Source: Flexifilum sp963727545 (lineage in GTDB: Bacteria > Chloroflexota > Anaerolineae > Aggregatilineales > Phototrophicaceae). From it: a DNA stretch of 64,000 nt. A program made the translations under genes and the position numbers. The notes beneath the pieces were generated by a model that searched no databases, was not told the origin of the DNA, and worked only from the letters and a program-made list of their open reading frames with translations. Positions 33,883 through 43,662 of this stretch are shown here, piece after piece (positions within the stretch are counted from its first letter, which is position 1; each line of letters begins with the position of its first letter). The stretch lies in assembly GCA_963727545.1 (NCBI GenBank), contig CAVSGS010000016.1, positions 186,001 to 250,000 of the forward strand. Reading direction: 5' to 3'.

Positions 33883-35215
33883 ATGAAAGCTCGCTGGCTG
33901 ATTTTGCTCGTATTGTCCATCCTACTGATGGGCAGTCGAAACCTGCCGCTGTCAAGCGCCGTCAGTCCGTCGGCTCAACAAGTTCCGACTGTCCCGGCTG
34001 GATTGACCTGCGACCAACTGGTGACTTTGGCAGTCACCACCGCCGGTGTCGTCTGCGACAATTTGGGGCGTAACCAAGCCTGCTATGGCAATAAACTGGT
34101 GGCGGTCGACTTTAGACCGAACTTCAACGCTAATTTCGTCCAGTCCGGCGACAAAGTGGATCTGCTGTCGATCAGCGCTTGCAAACATCCCCCCTCAACC
34201 GCGCCACGAGCATTGGGGGATTGCCGTCCTGAAGGCGCAGGCCAATCTGCCGGACGCTTTGCCCGGTCAAAACGTCACCTTCTTGCTGTTCGGCGATGCC
34301 AGCATCGACGACCCTCGCCGGATATGCGTGGGGTTACGGTGCAAACCCAGATCGGGGGTTTGGAGTGTTCCAACGCGCCGGAGTCCGCCGTGATGATCCA
34401 GTCACCGGAAGGGTCACAGGTCTCGATGCGATTAATGGCGCTGACATGACACTAGGTCGACCGCCTATGTCACGGCTAACCCGGACACCGAACGGATGAC
34501 GTTTGCGATCCTCGAAGGTTGGCGTGATCTCGGCGGAGGAGTCGTCAAAATCATTCAGCCGGGCATGAAAACGGGGATTCCATTCGGCGGCGCGGATGGT
34601 CTTCAGGGGTCGGGTGCGCCGTCCGATCCCGCGCCCTATGACAGCACGCTGATTCAAAACGTGCCCCTCGACCTGCTGGATCGCCAGTCGCGGCGCCCAA
34701 CATCGGCGTGGTGGTCAGCCGCAGCCGATCGTCATCACTGCCACCCCGACGCCGGAAACGGCCTGCACGCCGCGCACCGATTGGAGGTAGGGTACGTAAT
34801 TCAGGTGAGCGACAATCTGGCGTCTATCGCGCTGAAGCTCAATATGCGAACGGCAGATTTGCAGGCGGGCAACTGTATCGCCGACCCGAACCGCTTGATC
34901 GCCGGACAATCGATCACGTACCGCGCCCGGTAGCGACCCCACCCCGCGAGCGACCGCGACCTTCACGCCGTCGCCGGTTCCGCAGGGGATGATCGGACCC
35001 AACCTGCGCGCCAATTCAACTTCGATTATATACGGTGAATGCACGACCATTCGTTGGGACTTAGACAACATCGACAGCGTTTACTTTGAGGGGAAGGGTG
35101 TTGTCGGTCACGGCCACGAGTAGTGTGCCCATCGGGGACGTCCACGTACATGCTTGAGGTGATCCTGAAAGATGGATCGCAAAAGAACTTCCAGATCACG
35201 ATCAATGTAAGTTAA
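33883..35215 (+). pseudogene. Secreted LysM-domain protein, multiply frameshifted
   Basis: A signal peptide (MKARWLILLVLSILLMG) starts a protein whose segments lie in alternating frames: LVTLAVTTAGVVCDNLGRNQACYGN; AQANLPDALPGQNVTFLLFGDASI; VTVQTQIGGLECSNAPESAV; MTFAILEGW; a LysM domain (GYVIQVSDNLASIALKLNMRTADLQAGNCIADPNRL, about 34790-34910); and a final Ig-like domain (NSTSIIYGECTTIRWDLDNIDSVYFEGKGV) ending with FQITINVS at 35215. At least five single-base indels are needed. LysM binds peptidoglycan or chitin-like polymers. Each piece is conserved in style, so errors rather than decay are likely. Confidence 0.6.
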
Positions 35216-35392
35216 GAAAGGACTCGGCGAACGCGGATAGGGCGATCCGCCCTAGAGTGCCAGAAAATCGAGCCTTCGCAAACTCACTTATCCATAAACA
35301 CAAACTGTCGATCGTTTGAGCGCGGTGCAGCGCCGGGAGAGGCGGTGATCAACAGGTCGGGGCGCTTCGCACCTTTCCCCGACGTGGCAAGG

Positions 35393-36496
35393 CTACTCGA
35401 ATTTCCAGTCTTTGAGCATGCCGGCGAGCAGAGTCGCGCGGCGCGGCAGGCTGGCGACGACGACCTGCTCGTGCAGCGCGTGCAGCCCGTCGCCCTGCGG
35501 ACCCAAGCCGTCCAGCACCGAGATGCCCAGCGAGGCGACGGTGTTGCCGTCCGACGCGCCGCCGCTGCCGTCCTCGCGTGATGGTCAAGCCGTAGCTTTC
35601 GCCGATGCGCTTGCACTGCGCGAAGTGCGCACCATCTGCTCGTCGTGCTCCATCGGCTTATGCCCGTTGATCTTGGTGACTTTGAGCTTCGCGCCGGGGA
35701 CGAACGGTTCGAGGCTCATGAAGGTGTCGTAGGTTTCTTCCCACGCCTGCATCGTCAGCGAGCGGGTGTCGACGAAGGCGGTGACGTGCGCCGGAATCAC
35801 GTTGGTGGCGCTGCCGCCCTCGACCATCGTCACCGACACCGACGTGCCGCGTTGATAGTCGTTGAGTTGGTTCAGCTTGAGCACCTGCTGGGCGAAATCG
35901 GTGATGGCGTTGATGCCCTTTTCGGGCGCGTTGCCGGCGTGCGAGGGCAGCCCTTCGATGTCGAGGCGGTAGGTCGCAATCCCCTTACGCCACGTCTTCA
36001 GCGATTCGTCCTGGGTGGCGGGTTCCATCACCAGCACCAGCCCGCTTGTTTGGCGCGGCTTCGATCGGGTCGTGCGAATAGAGACTGCCGACTTCCTCGT
36101 CGCTCGTCATCAAGACCCAGATCGGGCGGTTCGGCATTTCGCCGCATCCTTCAGCCCGCGCAGCGCCGACAGCACGAAGGTGATGCCGCCCTTCATGTCG
36201 ATCGCGCCGGGGCCGTGGAGCTGGCCGTCTTCTTTGACGGCCGGCGGGCGCTCCGCCAGCGTGCCGAGGGGCCAAACCGTGTCGATGTGGATCAGGAACA
36301 TGATCGGTGTGCCCGGCGCGTTTTCGTTCCACTTCGCCAGCAGGAAATCGCCGACTTCGGTCTGGGGGATGCGCTTCACCGACGACGCGCCGAGTTAGCG
36401 GAACTGGCTCTCCATGAACTCGCCCATTTTATCGACGTCCGCTTGCTCGCGCGTTAACGTCTCGAAATTGATCAAGGTCGTCAACAAATCGACCAT
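35393..36496 (-). pseudogene. M20-family metallopeptidase (carboxypeptidase G2-like), multiply frameshifted
   Basis: Co-catalytic zinc peptidase. Pieces in order on the minus strand: MVDLLTTLINFETLTREQ; FLIHIDTVWPLGTL (HxDTVxP metal site); GPGAIDMKGGITFVL (second metal ligand); LMTSDEEVGSLYS (general-base Glu pair); the dimerisation domain IEGLPSHAGNAPEKGINAI and GGSATNVIPAHVTAFVD; and the end DGSGGASDGNTVASLGI to DWKFE. All catalytic motifs can be read, but in at least three frames, with shifts near 36390, 36140-36050 and 35590. A functional gene disturbed by sequence errors is plausible. Confidence 0.7.
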
Positions 36497-36849
36497 GTTT
36501 GCTGTTGGCTCTGAAAATAAGTAAGCAGATCTGACATAAGTTTCCTCGAAATCAGCTAGCGGGCACAAAAAAACGGAGGGATCGCGCCGACAACCGCGTA
36601 TCCATCCTGAAGCAAAGCTGAGAAATGCGCTCAAGGGCGACATTGGCAGCGTGTCGAACTTTAAGCGTCTATTGTACCCAGTTTATCCGGCTTTCCCACC
36701 AGCGCGGATCGGCAGTTTTTACGGAGTTAAGGATCTATTTATGATGAATTGCGGCAAATCACACTACGATTAAATCAATTCACACTTAATATTTCAGGGC
36801 TAGATGCGTTATTAGCTAGGCACATTTCGATCAACGACGCTCCACAGAT
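36497..36849. other. Intergenic stretch without a recognisable gene
   Basis: About 350 bp, moderately AT-rich, between the divergent M20 peptidase gene and the LacI-type regulator. No convincing ORF, promoter pair, RNA gene or repeat family member was found. Confidence 0.5.
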
Positions 36850-37876
36850 ACTCAGGGTTTCGTTGGCGTGGGTGGTGTTAGTGTAAGTTCGGTTGGAGAG
36901 AGAATAGGTGAACCGCGAATCAACCGGGCGTGTGCCAACCTGTTTGCGAGTGGCTGCATCCTCGCCGGACTGTCGAGCGTTTCGACCAGAACAAAAGGGG
37001 ACGAGCGGCGGCTTTAGCGGAAACAAGCTATGACTACGATAGGTGTCGCGATACCGGGCGTCTTATCTCAAAGTTATCTGGGCGAAGTCTTTCGCGGGAT
37101 TGCCGATCCAAGCAACCAGCATCGAGCCTCGCTGATGATTAGCATCCAAAATTCGACGCGCTCCGACGATCTCGATCAACTCTTCGGCGCGCACGGCTGC
37201 GATGGCGTGATCGCGGCGGTGCCGTACCGGTACCATGCACGTGATAGAGCAGTGTCGTTTGCATGGGCGGGAAGTCGTACAGATCCATTCGCCAGAAAAA
37301 AGCGAACGTTGAAGGGCAGCTCACCGTTCAGGTGAACAATCCAGCGGCGCTCGTCGGCATCATCGAGCATCTGAGTCGCGCTCGGACACCGGCGGATCGG
37401 CTTTGTCACCGGGCGGCTGCAAGACATTAGCGCGCAGCAGCGCTTAGAGGGTTATCGTGATGGGCTTGCCGCCGCTGGCATTCCGGTCGATCCGGCGCTG
37501 ATTCGGGAAGGCGACTGGACCTACAAGCGTGGCTTGGAAGCGCCGTAGCAGATTTTAGATTTTGAGCCGCGCCCGACCGCGGTGGTTGCCTCCGACGACG
37601 TTTTGGCGTTCGGGATTGTCAACACAGCACGTTAACGCGGAATTGGTGATCTGTCGCGTCTTGTCCTTATCGGCTTCAACTATGACCGGATGGCGGGGTC
37701 GGTGGGGCTGACGACCGTGCGCCAACCGATGTATGGTTTAGGCAAAACAGCGGTTGAACTGCTGCTCAGGCGCCTGAATGGTGAGCCGATCCCGGAGCCG
37801 CACGTCATCCTGCCGACCGAGTTGATCATCCGGCAGTCGACCGGACCGGCGCCGGAGCGAACCCGCTCCTTAGAAC
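36850..37876 (+). pseudogene. LacI-family transcriptional regulator, multiply broken
   Basis: The N-terminal HTH is only a trace (GGVSVSSV and EPRIN near 36870-36920). The effector-binding domain is clear in pieces: MTTIGVAIPGVLSQSYLGEVFRGIAD (37030 on), LFGAHGCDGVIAAVPYRYH, NNPAALVGIIEHL, RRIGFVTGRLQDISAQQRLEGYRDGLAAAGIPVD, a frame with an in-frame TAG at 37545, PTAVVASDDVLAFGIVN, and GLTTVRQPMYGLGKTAVELLLRRLNGE near the end. The pattern is that of a LacI/GalR sugar-responsive repressor. No intact operator or target operon is evident. Confidence 0.6.
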
Positions 37877-39170
37877 GGACAGAGATCGGCGGCGGTATAG
37901 GTGGGGCTGCGGCTGCCATAACGATTGAGCAGGGTGAGCGCCTCCGGGCGCGCGAGAATCACATCCTGCGCTTTCAGACAGGCGCTGTGGCAGATCGTTG
38001 GTGATCTGGAAGGCATTCCAGAATTCGAGCGCCATTTGCGCGTAAGGCGGCGCGGCGGCGGTGTCGGCGTAAGTCGACTGGATGGTCTGCTGCGTCGGCA
38101 AAGCGCGATCATCCCCACCATAGGCATAAGCCAGCGGCCGCCGATAGAGCGCGTAGGCTTGCAGCGTTTGCGCGTCGTCGTTGTACCAATTCTCCAGCGC
38201 CGGGTCGAGCGCGAGGTTGTAGAGTGACACTGCCTCGTCGGTGTTTTCCGCCGCGAACGCGGCGTCCGCCTCCTGTACAACCTGAATGCGGAAGCGGGCG
38301 GGTTCAACTGCGTGACCGACTGGACGTAGTTGACGCCGTTCCAATCGTAGACGGTGTAGCCCGTGCGGAGCGGTCCGGTTTGGGCGTCGCCCGACTGGTC
38401 GAAGCGGACGACGAGTTCGCTGACCTGATCGTGGTCGATGTCCTCAAGCGTCGGCGCTTGGTCGCTGGTGATCGCCCCGCCGAGCAGGTTGACAAAGCGC
38501 CCGCGTCGGGATCCCACGTCACGATCTGGGTGCGGAAGCTGCAGCTAGCGCGGGTGCAATCTTGGCTGGTGAACAGCACCTCAGGAATCTGGTTGAAATT
38601 CATGTCGCCGACGTTGAGCAACTGCGGCGTTGCGCCGCCGAGCGCGGCTTGGTAGCGGGTGAGGTAGCGCCCGTCGATGCAGCCGTCGATCAAGAGGACG
38701 CCGCCCTCGTCGGGCGTGGTGTAGGTGACGATCACTTCGGGTGTGCCTTCGCCGGTGAGGTCGACGTCGCCGCGCACCGCGCCTGCCCGCCGAGCACGTT
38801 CCATTGGTCGCGCAGCCCGGTTTCGAGATTGGCGACAGTGCCCCCGTCGCTGAGGAATGCGGCGATTGCGTCATCCATCAGGCGGGCGCTGCCGGGAGCA
38901 GCGCCGTCCAACGTCAGCGCGTCGTCGGGCGTCGGGCAGGCGGCGTAATCGGGGGTCGGCGTCGGGCGGTTGGCGAGCGCGATGGCGGTCGCCGGGTTGG
39001 ACAAGCCGCCGGCGAGCGCGCCGCCGGAGATCGGCTGGAGCGGCGCATCGATCACGCGCCCCGGCGTCATCGTCGGGAAGGCGAGCGCCGTCGGCGCCGG
39101 GATTCGCCGCCGGAGCCTGCTGGCACGCTGCCAAGATCACTACTAAGATCAAGCCGAGTCGTTTCACCAT
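37870..39170 (-). pseudogene. FG-GAP/VCBS-like lipoprotein, multiply frameshifted
   Basis: A lipoprotein signal (LILVVILAACQ) at 39170 leads into a low-complexity region, then repeats of the FG-GAP/integrin type seen as DVDLTGEGTPEVIVTY, NVGDMNFNQIPEVLF and DIDHDQVSELVVRF, followed by a helical repeat-like C-terminus (SLYNLALDPALENWYNDDAQTL) and an end ALTLLNRYGSR at 37870. Segments lie in all three frames, with shifts near 39090, 38800, 38510, 38280 and 37980. It probably folds as a beta-propeller on the cell surface. The role is unknown. Confidence 0.6.
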
Positions 39171-39205
39171 AGGGCAAGTATAATCAGCGTGAGGATTGCC
39201 GCAAG

Positions 39206-39628
39206 ATGATCACTATTCGCCCGCCTGACGAAACCGAATATGAAGCGATCCGCCGCATGGTGCGAGCCGCGCGGCTCGACCCGACGACCCGTCTGCATTT
39301 TGAGCACGCGCTGGTCGCCGAGGTCGATGGGCAGGTTGTCGGCGTCGGGCAGATCAAGCATCTGAAGGCTGCCAAGAATTGGGGACGCTGTTTGTGCTGC
39401 CCGAATACCGGGGTCAGGGGATCGCCGCGCAGTTGATCGCGGGGCTGGAAGGCGCGCCGAGCGTCCGCTGTATCTGCTGTGCGTGAATACGATGAGGGAT
39501 TACTATGCCCGCTTCGGCTATCAGGTGATCAGCATCAGGGAAGCGCCGACCGCGCTCCGGCGTAAGCTGATTCCGGGAAGATCATGCGGCTGTTCGGGAT
39601 GCATCCGTGGGTTATGAAAAAGGATTGA
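39206..39628 (+). pseudogene. GNAT acetyltransferase, multiply frameshifted
   Basis: The first frame gives MITIRPPDETEYEAIRRMVRAA and the central strand LVAEVDGQVVGVGQIKH. The acetyl-CoA-binding segment VLPEYRGQGIAAQLIAGLE follows after a shift near 39380, and YYARFGYQVISIREAP after a further shift. The last frame ends MHPWVMKKD at 39628. All elements of a GNAT fold are there, but at least three indels interrupt it. The acceptor is unknown. Confidence 0.65.
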
Positions 39629-39648
39629 AGGACAGAATAAGGTTGTTT

Positions 39649-39692
39649 GTAGGGGCAGGCTTCAGGCTTGCGAAGCAAGCGCCCTGCCCACT
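39649..39692. repeat. GTAGGGGC palindrome, degenerate with enlarged core
   Basis: GTAGGGGCAGG and CCCTGCCCAC arms enclose a longer CAGGCTTGCGAAGCAAGC core hairpin. It is a diverged member of the family. Confidence 0.55.
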
Positions 39693-39748
39693 ATGACACT
39701 CGCCCAAGTCTCTAGAGCGGATCAAGCTGGAAGAACAGGGGCGCTTTC

Positions 39749-40546
39749 TTAACGCTGTTTCTGATTTGAATATAGCCATGTCCATAGTTTATGATTCATG
39801 CGGTCGCCGATTGGATTGAGTATTATTCCTACGTAAAGTATCCGGTTGATCAAGCCGGGTATCACCATTGCTTTGCCCGGACGCAACCGGGTGAGCGATT
39901 CCATCACCACCGCTTCTGCTGACATCCAGAGAAAGCGGGGAATACGATCTATCCGCATCCCTGTAAACCCGACCGTATCGAAAATTTCAGTATAGGTATA
40001 ACCGGGACATAGGACTTGGACAGCGATGTTATACGGCTGTTCTTCACCTGCCAGAATTCTCGTGAACATGATCAATCCCGCCTTGGTCGCACAATAAAGT
40101 GTATTTTGAGGCAAAGGACCTAACCCGCCTAAAGAGGCGACATTGATGATGCTGCCACCCCGCCGCTGGCGCATCGCTGGTAACGCAGCGTGGCATAAGC
40201 GAATAGTCGCTTCCAAGTGGACTTTGAGCATTCCTAGATGTTTTTCCAGCGGCACTTCGACAAAATCACCCAAATGGTCGAAACCGGCATTGTTGATGAG
40301 TAGGGTTAGATTTTCGGCAGCGCAGATGTGCTGTTCCACGCGTGCAATATCACGATCACAGGTCAAATCAGCAGGCAGTACTTCAACCTGAATACCGTGC
40401 TCGGCTTCCAGTTCGGCTTTGAGCGCTTGTAGGCGGTCAACACGACGGGCAACAATAATCAAATCATAGTGTCGATAGGCGAGGATACGAGCGTAGGCTT
40501 CACCGATGCCGCTGGAAGCGCCAGTGATGAGAGCGAGTGGATTCAC
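39749..40546 (-). CDS. Short-chain dehydrogenase/reductase (DltE type)
   Basis: A 265-residue NAD(P)-dependent oxidoreductase with a Rossmann fold. The cofactor motif TGASSGIG is at the N-terminus, NNAG near residue 85, the catalytic Ser in NVASLGGLG and the YCATK Tyr/Lys pair near residue 155. The C-terminus is extended and hydrophobic-basic (LYVGIILNPIGDRMNHKLW) and may associate with membrane. I start it at the GTG at 40546 behind GGGAGG; an ATG at 40609 would add 21 residues. Base composition is lower in GC than the neighbours and the frame is intact, which may indicate recent transfer. Confidence 0.85.
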   Translation of the reverse strand: MNPLALITGASSGIGEAYARILAYRHYDLIIVARRVDRLQALKAELEAEHGIQVEVLPADLTCDRDIARVEQHICAAENLTLLINNAGFDHLGDFVEVPLEKHLGMLKVHLEATIRLCHAALPAMRQRRGGSIINVASLGGLGPLPQNTLYCATKAGLIMFTRILAGEEQPYNIAVQVLCPGYTYTEIFDTVGFTGMRIDRIPRFLWMSAEAVVMESLTRLRPGKAMVIPGLINRILYVGIILNPIGDRMNHKLWTWLYSNQKQR

Positions 40547-40776
40547 AGTGCCTCCCAAGAAAATCACGCCATTTATGATAATTGTAACTTGCTTGGGGAG
40601 CCACGTCATGATGGCGAGCAGTGACGTTAATCTGTACCTCCTCGAGTGAATAGAAACAAATCCGGAATCCGCTAATGGCTCTCAGACACATCCTAAGCAG
40701 ACAACAAGCCTGCTAGTCACAGGCTTGTCGTCGCGCCATGCCTCATACGCACGGAGCGCAGTGCTCTACGTAAGCC

Positions 40777-40927
40777 TTAATCGTCCGCTAGTTGGTCGAG
40801 CAGTTGGTCGTCTTTGTGGAGATTGCGGACGCGGAGCACCAATGTGCCGACGAACAGCAGCAGGATGCCGAAGAACAGCGCCAGCGCAAGGAACAAATAA
40901 GCGGTCGTATCGGGTGTGTGTCGGCAT
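40777..40927 (-). CDS. CcmD-like heme exporter subunit, one frameshift
   Basis: A small protein of about 49 residues. After a short polar start it has a single membrane helix AYLFLALALFFGILLLFVG, then a basic LRVRNLHKDDQ tail. Size, topology and position directly after ccmC match CcmD, which releases heme-loaded CcmE from the CcmABC exporter. The ATG at 40927 is one base out of frame with the helix: removing one C from the CCC at about 40911 gives a continuous frame. Sequence conservation in this family is low, so identification rests on context. Confidence 0.55.
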
Positions 40928-40947
40928 GATTTAGCTCTCCATTGCCT

Positions 40948-41685
40948 CTAAGCGGCGCGCTTGGATGCGCTGGGCAGATTCTCAAGCCGGACGCGCCACC
41001 AGATCAGCACCCACGGGACGAGCACGCTCCAGACGACCATGTTATAGCTGAGCACCGTGCCCATGTTCAGGTCGAGGCTGAAACCGCCCTGCGCGTTGGC
41101 GGGGCTGGGTCCGATCACGGTCGGGTGGATGGTGTCGGGGCGGATGCGGGTGATCATCAGCGTGATGACCGCTGTCGAGAAAGCGAGAATGCCGTAGACC
41201 GAGGCGAACCGGCGGCGGGTGTCGACGTTCTCGATACCCTGACGCAGCATCAGGTAGGCGAAGTAGGTCAGGCACATGATCGCGTCGGAAGTCAGGCGCG
41301 GATCCCACGTCCACCACGTATTCCAGATCGGGCGCGCCCACGTCGCGCCGGTGACGAGGTTCATCAACCCCAGCACTAAGCCGACCTCGACGCCGGCGAT
41401 TGCCAGCGTGTCCCATTTGACGCTGCGGGTGCGAATGTAGGCGATCCCGGCGACGACGGTCACGCCGAAGGCGACGAACGCGCCCGCGAAAGCGGAGACG
41501 TGGAGGTAGAAAATTCGCTGAACGTTGCCCTGAGTCGTGTCTTCGCCGATGGCAAACAGCGCCAGATACAACCCCAACAGGATCGAAATTAGGGTAATCA
41601 CGGTCAGCACGGTCAAAATGCGCGTGCGCGCCGGGGTTTGGGCGGCGGTCGGCGCAGTTGAGGGCATCGAGTGAACTGCACTCAT
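40948..41685 (-). CDS. ccmC: Cytochrome c maturation protein CcmC
   Basis: A 245-residue heme-handling membrane protein with six predicted helices. It carries the tryptophan-rich periplasmic motif WNTWWTWDPRLTSDAIM (about residues 121-137) that presents heme to CcmE, and conserved histidines before and after it (FYLHVSAF near residue 60). With CcmA, CcmB and CcmE, encoded just upstream, it forms the heme-delivery branch of cytochrome c System I. The frame is intact. Confidence 0.9.
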   Translation of the reverse strand: MSAVHSMPSTAPTAAQTPARTRILTVLTVITLISILLGLYLALFAIGEDTTQGNVQRIFYLHVSAFAGAFVAFGVTVVAGIAYIRTRSVKWDTLAIAGVEVGLVLGLMNLVTGATWARPIWNTWWTWDPRLTSDAIMCLTYFAYLMLRQGIENVDTRRRFASVYGILAFSTAVITLMITRIRPDTIHPTVIGPSPANAQGGFSLDLNMGTVLSYNMVVWSVLVPWVLIWWRVRLENLPSASKRAA

Positions 41686-41956
41686 TCGACTGCTCCTATT
41701 CTGTGACGTAAGGATGGCAAAATCTTAGCATATCTGCGTCGAAATTCAATAAAGCTATAGGGCAAAAAGCCTTCAGCCATCAGCGGTCAGCTTCAGCTAA
41801 GCGATTCGGCGTCAATGAGCGTGTCTAACGCGTTGATTCGACCCCGCCCCTGCCCGACTTCAAGAGGGCCTTGTCCGGTTAAGGGTAAGTGCCAACACGG
41901 TTCTGTTGTTTCTCTTTAGCTGAGCGGCTAATCTTGCTGATCGTTAAATCTGGCTT

Positions 41957-42633
41957 CTATTCCTCGATCACGTATTCGAACAGCAGCACGCAGAGCGTCA
42001 GGTAGATCACGTCGAGCACGAAGACGATCTGCACCCACGTGATCCAGTCGGCTTGCGGGTCGGCGTTGAGCGTGCTGGTCGACGCCTTGACCGCCGAGAG
42101 CAGCAGCGGCAGCACGACCGGCAGCATCACAATCGGCAGCAGCGCTTCGCGGGCGCGGGTTTGGACGGTCATCGCTGCCAGCAGCGTGCCGATGGTCGTG
42201 AAGCCAAGCGTCCCCATGATCAGCACAACGATCAGCCAGCCGTCGAACAGCGAGACGTTGTAGAGGATGGTCATCAGCGGCACGAGCAGCAAGCCGATCA
42301 CCAGCGTGAAGATGAAGTTGCCGAACAGCTTGCCGCAGAAGATCGCCGCGCGGTGGATCGGCGCGATCAGCAGGGCGTCGAGGTTGCCGTTGTCGCGCTC
42401 CATCGCCATGCTGCGGTTCAAGCCGATGATGCTGGCGAAGACAATCGTCACCCAGAGCACGCCGCTGATCGCCTCGGTGCGGGCGACGCGGTCGAGTTCG
42501 AGGGCGAAGCTGAAGACCAGCACGCTCAGCAGCGCGAACAAGCCCATTGAGCCGATCAGCTCCGGCTGCGGAATTCGGCTTGAAAGTCCTTGCGGATGAT
42601 CGAGAGGACGACTTGGAGGAAAGGTGTCTTCAT
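41957..42633 (-). CDS. ccmB: Cytochrome c maturation ABC permease CcmB, one frameshift
   Basis: The intact frame 41957-42547 holds most of the six-helix CcmB: VLWVTIVFASIIGLNRSMAMERDNGNLDALLIAPI, then APIHRAAIFCGKLFGNFIF and the C-terminal helices. The first 25 or so residues (MKTPFLQVVLSIIRKDFQAEFRSR) lie in another frame. Adding one base near 42562 joins them through ELIGSMGLFALL. The ATG at 42633 overlaps the ccmA stop as ATGA. CcmAB is the ATPase unit that powers release of holo-CcmE. Confidence 0.85.
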
Positions 42634-43337
42634 CTGGCGTTCACCGTCCCGGTGACGTCGACGTAGATGCGGGCGATGTCGGGTGTCATCGGCGCGTCGT
42701 AGGCGATCACGCCGCGCGAGATGATCACCGCGCGCTCGGCGAGCGTCCCGACGTGGTCGAGTTCGTGGGTCGTCATAATCAGGGTGTGTCCTTCGGCGTG
42801 GGCTTCGCGGACGAGCGCGTCGAGCGTCGCGGCGGCGTCCACGTCCAGCCCGGTGTACGGTTCGTCAAACAGCAGCACGTGCGGGTCGTGGAGCAGCGCG
42901 CGGGCGATGGTCAAGCGCTGGAGCATCCCGCGCGAATAGGTGCGCACGAGGTCTTCGCCGCGCTTCGCCAAGCCGACGCGATCCAGACTGCGCTTGATGC
43001 GCCCGTCGTGATCGTCGAGGTTGTAGATGCGGCAGAAAAAGAGCAGGTTCTCGCGGGCGGTCAAGTTTTCGTAGAGCAGCGGCTTGTGGCTGACCATGCC
43101 GATCTGGGCGCGGACGGCGGCGGTCTCACGCGGGAGTTCCCAGCCGCCGATGGTGATCGTCCCGGCGGTCGGCTTGATCAACCCGGCGAGCAAGCGCAGC
43201 AGCGTCGATTTGCCGCTGCCGTTGGGTCCCAGCAGGGCGACGAACTGCCCGCGCTCGACGCTCAAGTTGAGCTTACGCAGGACGGGCAGCAGCCCGTAGG
43301 CTTTGACGAGATTTTGGACTTCAATCATCGTATCCAT
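42630..43337 (-). CDS. ccmA: Cytochrome c maturation ABC ATPase CcmA
   Basis: A 235-residue ATP-binding subunit. Walker A LLGPNGSGKSTLLRLLAG (about residue 35), the signature YSRGMLQRLTIARALL, Walker B VLLFDEPYTGLD and the switch His in MTTHELDH are all present. It pairs with CcmB, encoded directly downstream with an ATGA overlap. I start it at the ATG at 43337 (an ATG at 43328 also fits). The apparently longer open frame to 43868 arises because the poly-C tract and the tail of the upstream cytochrome gene happen to lack stops. Confidence 0.9.
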   Translation of the reverse strand: MDTMIEVQNLVKAYGLLPVLRKLNLSVERGQFVALLGPNGSGKSTLLRLLAGLIKPTAGTITIGGWELPRETAAVRAQIGMVSHKPLLYENLTARENLLFFCRIYNLDDHDGRIKRSLDRVGLAKRGEDLVRTYSRGMLQRLTIARALLHDPHVLLFDEPYTGLDVDAAATLDALVREAHAEGHTLIMTTHELDHVGTLAERAVIISRGVIAYDAPMTPDIARIYVDVTGTVNAR

Positions 43338-43393
43338 AAGTACCGGGTTTAAGTAGGCTCCGTCGCATACTTGTGAAAACTGCGGCGATAGTG

Positions 43394-43420
43394 GAAGGGC
43401 GAGGCATGCCTCGCCCCTAC
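43394..43420. repeat. GTAGGGGC palindrome, left arm degenerate (core GAGGCATGCCTC)
   Basis: AAGGGC replaces the left arm, and the right arm GCCCCTAC is intact. The core is identical to the one at 11406-11433. Confidence 0.7.
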
Positions 43421-43582
43421 AGCGTACAGTTTCGGGATTGAGCCAAAGACAAAGGCGACCCGACCATTGTATAGCATAACTGGCGTCGAAGGTCATCCCA
43501 TCTACGGAGAGATGTCCTGAAAACACGCTGGATTCCGTTGGTGCAGGGGCGAGACATGGAGTGTTAAAAAGCCCTACGCTGA

Positions 43583-43607
43583 CCCCCCCCCCCCCCCCCC
43601 CCCCCCC
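43583..43607. repeat. Run of 25 consecutive C
   Basis: An uninterrupted poly-C of 25 nt (poly-G on the coding strand of the flanking genes) lies between ccmA and the cytochrome c lipoprotein gene, with CCCTCTCC repeat debris next to it. The length may be affected by sequencing. The interval 43338-43662 holds only this run and the palindrome at 43394. Confidence 0.8.
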
Positions 43608-43662
43608 TCCCCGAATTGGCCCCTCTCCTCTCCATCTTTTCTCTTCGCCCCTACGAGTGGGT

